DNA from: Deltaproteobacteria bacterium
GTDB taxonomy: Bacteria > Desulfobacterota > DSM-4660 > Desulfatiglandales > HGW-15
Direction of reading: 5' to 3'
Assembly (NCBI GenBank): GCA_019308525.1
Contig: JAFDIC010000174.1
Location: 1-7,855, forward strand
Length of the DNA stretch: 7,855 nt
Shown in pieces: positions 5,610 through 7,855 of the stretch; within the stretch, counting starts at the first letter, position 1; each line of letters begins with the position of its first letter. A program made the position numbers and the translations under genes. The notes under the pieces were generated by a model. The model searched no databases. It worked only from the letters and a program-made list of their open reading frames with translations, and was not told where the DNA came from.

Positions 5610-5822
5610 ATGGCCGGAAGCACCTATAAGATCATTGAATTGGTCGGAACCAGTGACAAATCATGGGAGGAGGCGGCCAAGACTGCCGTGGAGACGGCCG
5701 GGGAGAGCCTGCGAGATCTCAGGGTAGCGGAGATCACGAAATTGGATATGACAATAGAAAACGGAAAGGTCAGCAGGTTCAGGGCAAGGGTAAATCTTTC
5801 CTTCAAGTACCAAAAGGAGTAG
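5610..5822 (+). CDS. Dodecin, non-flavin-Trp (Rv0379-like) type
   Basis: The 70-residue protein has the dodecin pattern: YKIIELVGTS strand (6-15), a helix beginning SWEEAAKTAVETA (18-30), then LRDLRVAEITKLDM and a final strand pair ending RVNLSFKYQKE. Dodecins assemble as hollow 12-mers that store or buffer small molecules, flavins in the best-known cases. The Trp of the LDWFEV motif that stacks on flavin in archaeal, Thermus and mycobacterial flavin dodecins is Val here (LRVAEI, residues 37-42), while SWE is kept. This resembles the mycobacterial calcium dodecin Rv0379 and suggests a ligand other than flavin. The start is certain: AGGAGG lies seven to eight bases before the ATG. A tetR gene follows on the same strand 154 bases on, beyond a 23-base palindrome; cotranscription is possible. 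Confidence 0.93.
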   Translation: MAGSTYKIIELVGTSDKSWEEAAKTAVETAGESLRDLRVAEITKLDMTIENGKVSRFRARVNLSFKYQKE

Positions 5823-5833
5823 TTCTGGACAAA

Positions 5834-5856
5834 GGGGTCCGATCAGATCGGACCCC
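5834..5856. repeat. 23-base perfect palindrome between dodecin and tetR
   Basis: GGGGTCCGATC and GATCGGACCCC are perfect 11-base complements around a single central A. As RNA it makes a strong hairpin starting 11 bases after the dodecin stop, but the downstream plus sequence (GCTTACC) has no T-run, so it is an incomplete terminator. It may instead protect the dodecin mRNA 3' end or serve as operator for the TetR protein encoded 120 bases downstream. Confidence 0.6.
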
Positions 5857-5976
5857 GCTTACCACCTATCTTACGGATCTATTGATGGGGAGAAACCATT
5901 TCTTGGTACCCCCGATTTCTCGATCATGACATGAGCAAACAATGCAATAGAAGGGACCTGAATTCGGTGGAGAATC

Positions 5977-6594
5977 ATGGATAACTCTCACCCAAGATTG
6001 ACTGTGCTGGATCAAATCACATCCTCTGACAGGGTCAGGAGAAAGATAATCGACGCCGCCAGTGCCCTGTATGCTCAGAAGGGCTATACCGCCACCTCCA
6101 TAGAAGAAATCTCAGAGCTCGCCGGTGTAAGCCTCCCCGTTACCTACCATTACGTAAAGAAGAAATCGGAAATAATGAAGATGATCATGGAGGATATGCT
6201 CAAGGCATTCAGGGAAAGCCTCCTGGGAGAGTTGGAGGCGGCTCCTGACCCCAAAGAAAAGCTTTCGATCGCTGTCAGGCTGTACTTCAGGATCACAGAT
6301 CAAAATCGTGAAAAGGTTCTTCTCATGTACCAGAAATCAGGCTCCCTTGATAGGGAAGCCAAATCTCGAATAATGCAACTCGAGGTCGACCTGTCTGAGA
6401 TCTTTTCTGCCATAATCGAGGAAGGGATACAAAAGCACACTTTCAAGAAGGTGGACCTGGATCTCATGTCTTACAATATCATAATGATGGCGCACATGTG
6501 GGTCTTGAAAAGATGGCATTTCAAGAATCGCCTGAGCCTCGAACAATATATCGATCTTCAGCTCTCTTCTATCCTGGGTGCCCTCGTCGTTTGA
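5977..6594 (+). CDS. TetR/AcrR-family transcriptional regulator
   Basis: A 205-residue cytosolic DNA-binding protein of normal TetR length. The N-terminal helix-turn-helix spans about residues 20-66 (RRKIIDAASALYAQKGYTAT, then SIEEISELAGVSLPVTYHYV, then KKKSEI), a clear TetR_N domain. The helical C-terminal part, ending with RWHFKNRLSLEQYIDLQLS, looks like the ligand domain of regulators such as FadR/KstR2 that sense acyl-CoA, but the ligand cannot be read from sequence. The ATG at 5977 has GGTGGAG six bases ahead. The gene lies downstream of the dodecin gene and converges with rsmG. Likely operators are the palindrome at 5834-5856 or the TCATG-A-CATGA element at 5924-5934 in its own upstream region. 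Its regulon probably includes itself; no beta-oxidation or efflux gene is in view. Confidence 0.92.
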   Translation: MDNSHPRLTVLDQITSSDRVRRKIIDAASALYAQKGYTATSIEEISELAGVSLPVTYHYVKKKSEIMKMIMEDMLKAFRESLLGELEAAPDPKEKLSIAVRLYFRITDQNREKVLLMYQKSGSLDREAKSRIMQLEVDLSEIFSAIIEEGIQKHTFKKVDLDLMSYNIIMMAHMWVLKRWHFKNRLSLEQYIDLQLSSILGALVV

Positions 6595-6646
6595 CACCTC
6601 TCCGATTTGAGAAACATGTACTCCTGGCCCGCCCATGTAGTGTCGA

Positions 6647-7399
6647 TCAAGTTCTCGCCTTGTGCACTTCCCCCGAACCTTCCTGTGGGGATATCTTCTT
6701 AAATATCAAGATATGCCTATTCGACCCCTTTTCCGGCAAGACATAGGGAATCTTCTGGTAAGGGATCAGACCATACCTTTCCATTAGCCCCTCGCATCGG
6801 GCTATCAACCTTTCGATGCGCTGTCCCTGGAAACTTAAGAGCATTCCTTCCTGCAACAGATGAGGAGCGGCCAATTCTATCGTCTTTCCAAGCCCCGCCA
6901 CGCCCCGGGCCGTGACAACCCGGTATCCGGCCAGGAGACCCTGCGCACTGCCTCTACTTCCTACTCTGCCATGAACAACCTCGATATCCTTCAAACCCAG
7001 CAGTCTGACAATGTGGCGCAGAAAATTGGCTTTCTTCTGCCTGGACTCTACCAGTGCCACTCTCAAGTCCGGTCTACAGATCTTTAATGGCAAACCAGGG
7101 AAGCCAGCTCCGGCTCCAATGTCCAGTACGGTTGCGCCCGCTGGAAGAAGCGGAGCAGGTATGATGGAATCAAGGAAAAGATCCAGAACCATTCCACGCC
7201 TCGAAGAGATACCAGTGAGGTTTATTCTCCTGTTCCACCGCCACAATTCCTCCAAGTAGATCCCGAACCTCTCCTTTTGCGTTTCCGATACCCTGATGCC
7301 AAATTCTAAAGCATGGCGGACGAGTAGGTCGAGATGGTCTTCCTGGAGCTCTTCTCTGCTTCTCTTGCCGCTCCTGCCTTTTATCGAATGGTTACTCAC
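6647..7399 (-). CDS. rsmG: 16S rRNA (guanine527-N7)-methyltransferase (GidB/RsmG)
   Basis: Cytosolic enzyme that uses S-adenosylmethionine to methylate N7 of G527 in the 530 loop of 16S rRNA; loss gives low-level streptomycin resistance in many bacteria. The protein has WNRRINLTGI (55-64), the SAM-binding LDIGAGAGFPGLPLKI (92-107), LVESRQKKANFL (116-127), and TARGVA (163-168), all RsmG hallmarks. At 250 residues it is longer than E. coli RsmG (207), with a basic N-terminal tail and a polar C-terminal tail. The only usual start codon that keeps the conserved N-terminal helices is the GTG at 7399; an in-frame stop lies upstream. That GTG has no visible ribosome site, so initiation may be weak or leaderless-like. 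The usual partner mnmG is not in the window. The gene converges on tetR with a 52-base gap. Confidence 0.96.
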   Translation of the reverse strand: MSNHSIKGRSGKRSREELQEDHLDLLVRHALEFGIRVSETQKERFGIYLEELWRWNRRINLTGISSRRGMVLDLFLDSIIPAPLLPAGATVLDIGAGAGFPGLPLKICRPDLRVALVESRQKKANFLRHIVRLLGLKDIEVVHGRVGSRGSAQGLLAGYRVVTARGVAGLGKTIELAAPHLLQEGMLLSFQGQRIERLIARCEGLMERYGLIPYQKIPYVLPEKGSNRHILIFKKISPQEGSGEVHKART

Positions 7400-7440
7400 A
7401 ACAAAATGATTGATTTTTTTACCTAACTCGTCTAGTTTTC

Positions 7441-7468
7441 ATATTAGTAACATTTTAGCCCTCTTCAA
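7441..7468 (-). promoter_or_regulatory. Candidate rsmG promoter
   Basis: On the minus strand TTGAAG (7468-7463) and TAATAT (7446-7441) are 16 bases apart, each 4 of 6 to consensus. The predicted start near 7434 gives a leader of about 35 bases. Moderate match only. Confidence 0.35.
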
Positions 7469-7533
7469 GGATTTGGGGCACCAGTAGTTTTGGCGTGTTT
7501 CGTAAAGCTAAATTGTTACTCATATCATAATCT

Positions 7534-7555
7534 GGTAATCCTAGTTTTGATTACC
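7534..7555. repeat. 7-base perfect inverted repeat GGTAATC/GATTACC
   Basis: Arms at 7534-7540 and 7549-7555 with an 8-base spacer, in the intergenic region between divergent rsmG and the second dodecin gene. Size and symmetry suit an operator for a dimeric regulator. No T-run follows. Confidence 0.4.
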
Positions 7556-7724
7556 CACTCTGTCAAGGATACCAGGAAGGGTTACGGACGTCCTGCTGAC
7601 GTTTGGGGAATGTATTTCAGCACGTTGTCTTTTCAAAGGTAAGGGGTTGATCTCTATTGTTCAAGGGGCTGGGAACAGGAGTCCCAGTGGAGCAGTCGCC
7701 TTCTTCCTTAATGCCGTTTCAAAT

Positions 7725-7765
7725 GTATCGTGCGGATACTTACGCTGGTCATGCCAGCCTATCGC
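7725..7765 (+). promoter_or_regulatory. Structured 5' leader with two competing hairpins before the second dodecin gene
   Basis: GTATC (7725-7729) can pair with GATAC (7735-7739). Alternatively GCGgATA (7732-7738) pairs with TATCGC (7760-7765) as the base of a longer stem whose top is GCTGG-TCATG-CCAGC (7744-7758). The two folds share 7735-7738 and exclude each other. The GGAGGTG ribosome site starts nine bases downstream. A role in translation control is inference. Confidence 0.35.
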
Positions 7766-7784
7766 AATCTTTTGGAGGTGAGAC

Positions 7785-7855
7785 ATGGAGCGGGTAGCCA
7801 GGGTATCGGAGGTAATAGCTGGTTCACCGGTCAGCTTTGATGAGGCTATCAAGGC
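7785..7855 (+). CDS. Second dodecin-like protein, N-terminal part (cut by window edge)
   Basis: From an ATG with a strong ribosome site (GGAGGTG, 7774-7780) the frame reads MERVARVSEVIAGSPVSFDE followed by AIK and continues past the right edge. This matches the first strand (ARVSEVIAGS) and the start of the helix (SFDEAIK) of dodecins and aligns with KIIELVGTS...SWEEAAK of the complete dodecin upstream. Only 23 codons are visible, so the flavin-site region cannot be examined. It belongs to a different dodecin subgroup than the gene at 5610 (Ala-Gly-Ser instead of Gly-Thr-Ser, Phe instead of Trp in the helix start). Same strand as the first dodecin and tetR, divergent from rsmG. Confidence 0.8.
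   Translation, partial: MERVARVSEVIAGSPVSFDEAIK

Larger units (their letters stand above)
7400..7784. other. 385-base non-coding region between rsmG and the second dodecin gene
   Basis: No convincing coding frame. The stretch holds the rsmG promoter candidate and a row of inverted repeats: GGTAATC/GATTACC (7534-7555), ACGTC/GACGT (7588-7602), CTGGGA/TCCCAG (7669-7687), and the leader hairpins at 7725-7765. I could not find a good plus-strand promoter for the dodecin; TTGATT at 7547 with TACCAG at 7570 is the best and is poor. Confidence 0.55.

Noticed and set aside
7661..7852. 63-codon minus-strand frame
   Set aside because: Antisense to the second dodecin start and its leader hairpins; no ribosome site or family resemblance.
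1..7855. tRNA, rRNA, CRISPR array, insertion sequence or phage attachment site
   Set aside because: No cloverleaf, regular repeat-spacer array, transposase or integrase frame, or terminal inverted repeats seen by eye on either strand.

Overview
The window reads as ordinary chromosomal DNA of a bacterium with roughly balanced base composition. Housekeeping and accessory genes are mixed, and there are no insertion sequences, phage genes or CRISPR arrays. The mix suggests a Gram-negative anaerobe-type bacterium, perhaps a deltaproteobacterium (Desulfobacterota): murA next to a ComEC-like gene, a Mut7-C RNase, late cobalamin genes under a B12 riboswitch, dodecins, and a FadR/AcrR-like TetR regulator. 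This is inference from gene style, not a phylogenetic result.

Left part (1-2474). On the minus strand, murA (peptidoglycan precursor synthesis) is followed after one base by the start of a membrane protein that looks like ComEC/Rec2 and runs off the left edge. A 174-base divergent region with back-to-back promoter elements and a triple 13-14 base tandem repeat separates murA from a plus-strand Mut7-C family RNase with a C-terminal zinc ribbon. That gene converges on a minus-strand gene for a 68-residue, about 40 % Lys/Arg, histone-H1-like protein, which has a near-consensus sigma-70 promoter.

Centre (2475-5609). A minus-strand transcription unit makes the last steps of cobalamin nucleotide-loop assembly: cobT (activates the lower ligand base) then cobS (joins it to adenosylcobinamide-GDP). 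Ahead of cobT lies a class-I-like cobalamin riboswitch with a clear terminator/antiterminator switch, so the two genes should be turned down when B12 is plentiful. Upstream of the riboswitch is a 523-base non-coding region. It holds two inverted copies of nearly the same promoter core (20 of 22 bases), one firing into the riboswitch and the other toward a dodecin gene.

Right part (5610-7855). On the plus strand are a dodecin of the type lacking the flavin-stacking Trp, a 23-base perfect palindrome, and a TetR-family regulator. A minus-strand rsmG (16S rRNA m7G527 methyltransferase) converges on the regulator. A 385-base non-coding region with several inverted repeats follows, and then the first 23 codons of a second dodecin-like gene, cut by the right edge.

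I found no wholly new multi-gene system. The most unusual items are the inverted promoter duplication linking the B12 operon and the dodecin side, the two dodecin-like genes within 2.2 kb, the structured leader of the second one, and the small H1-like basic protein.
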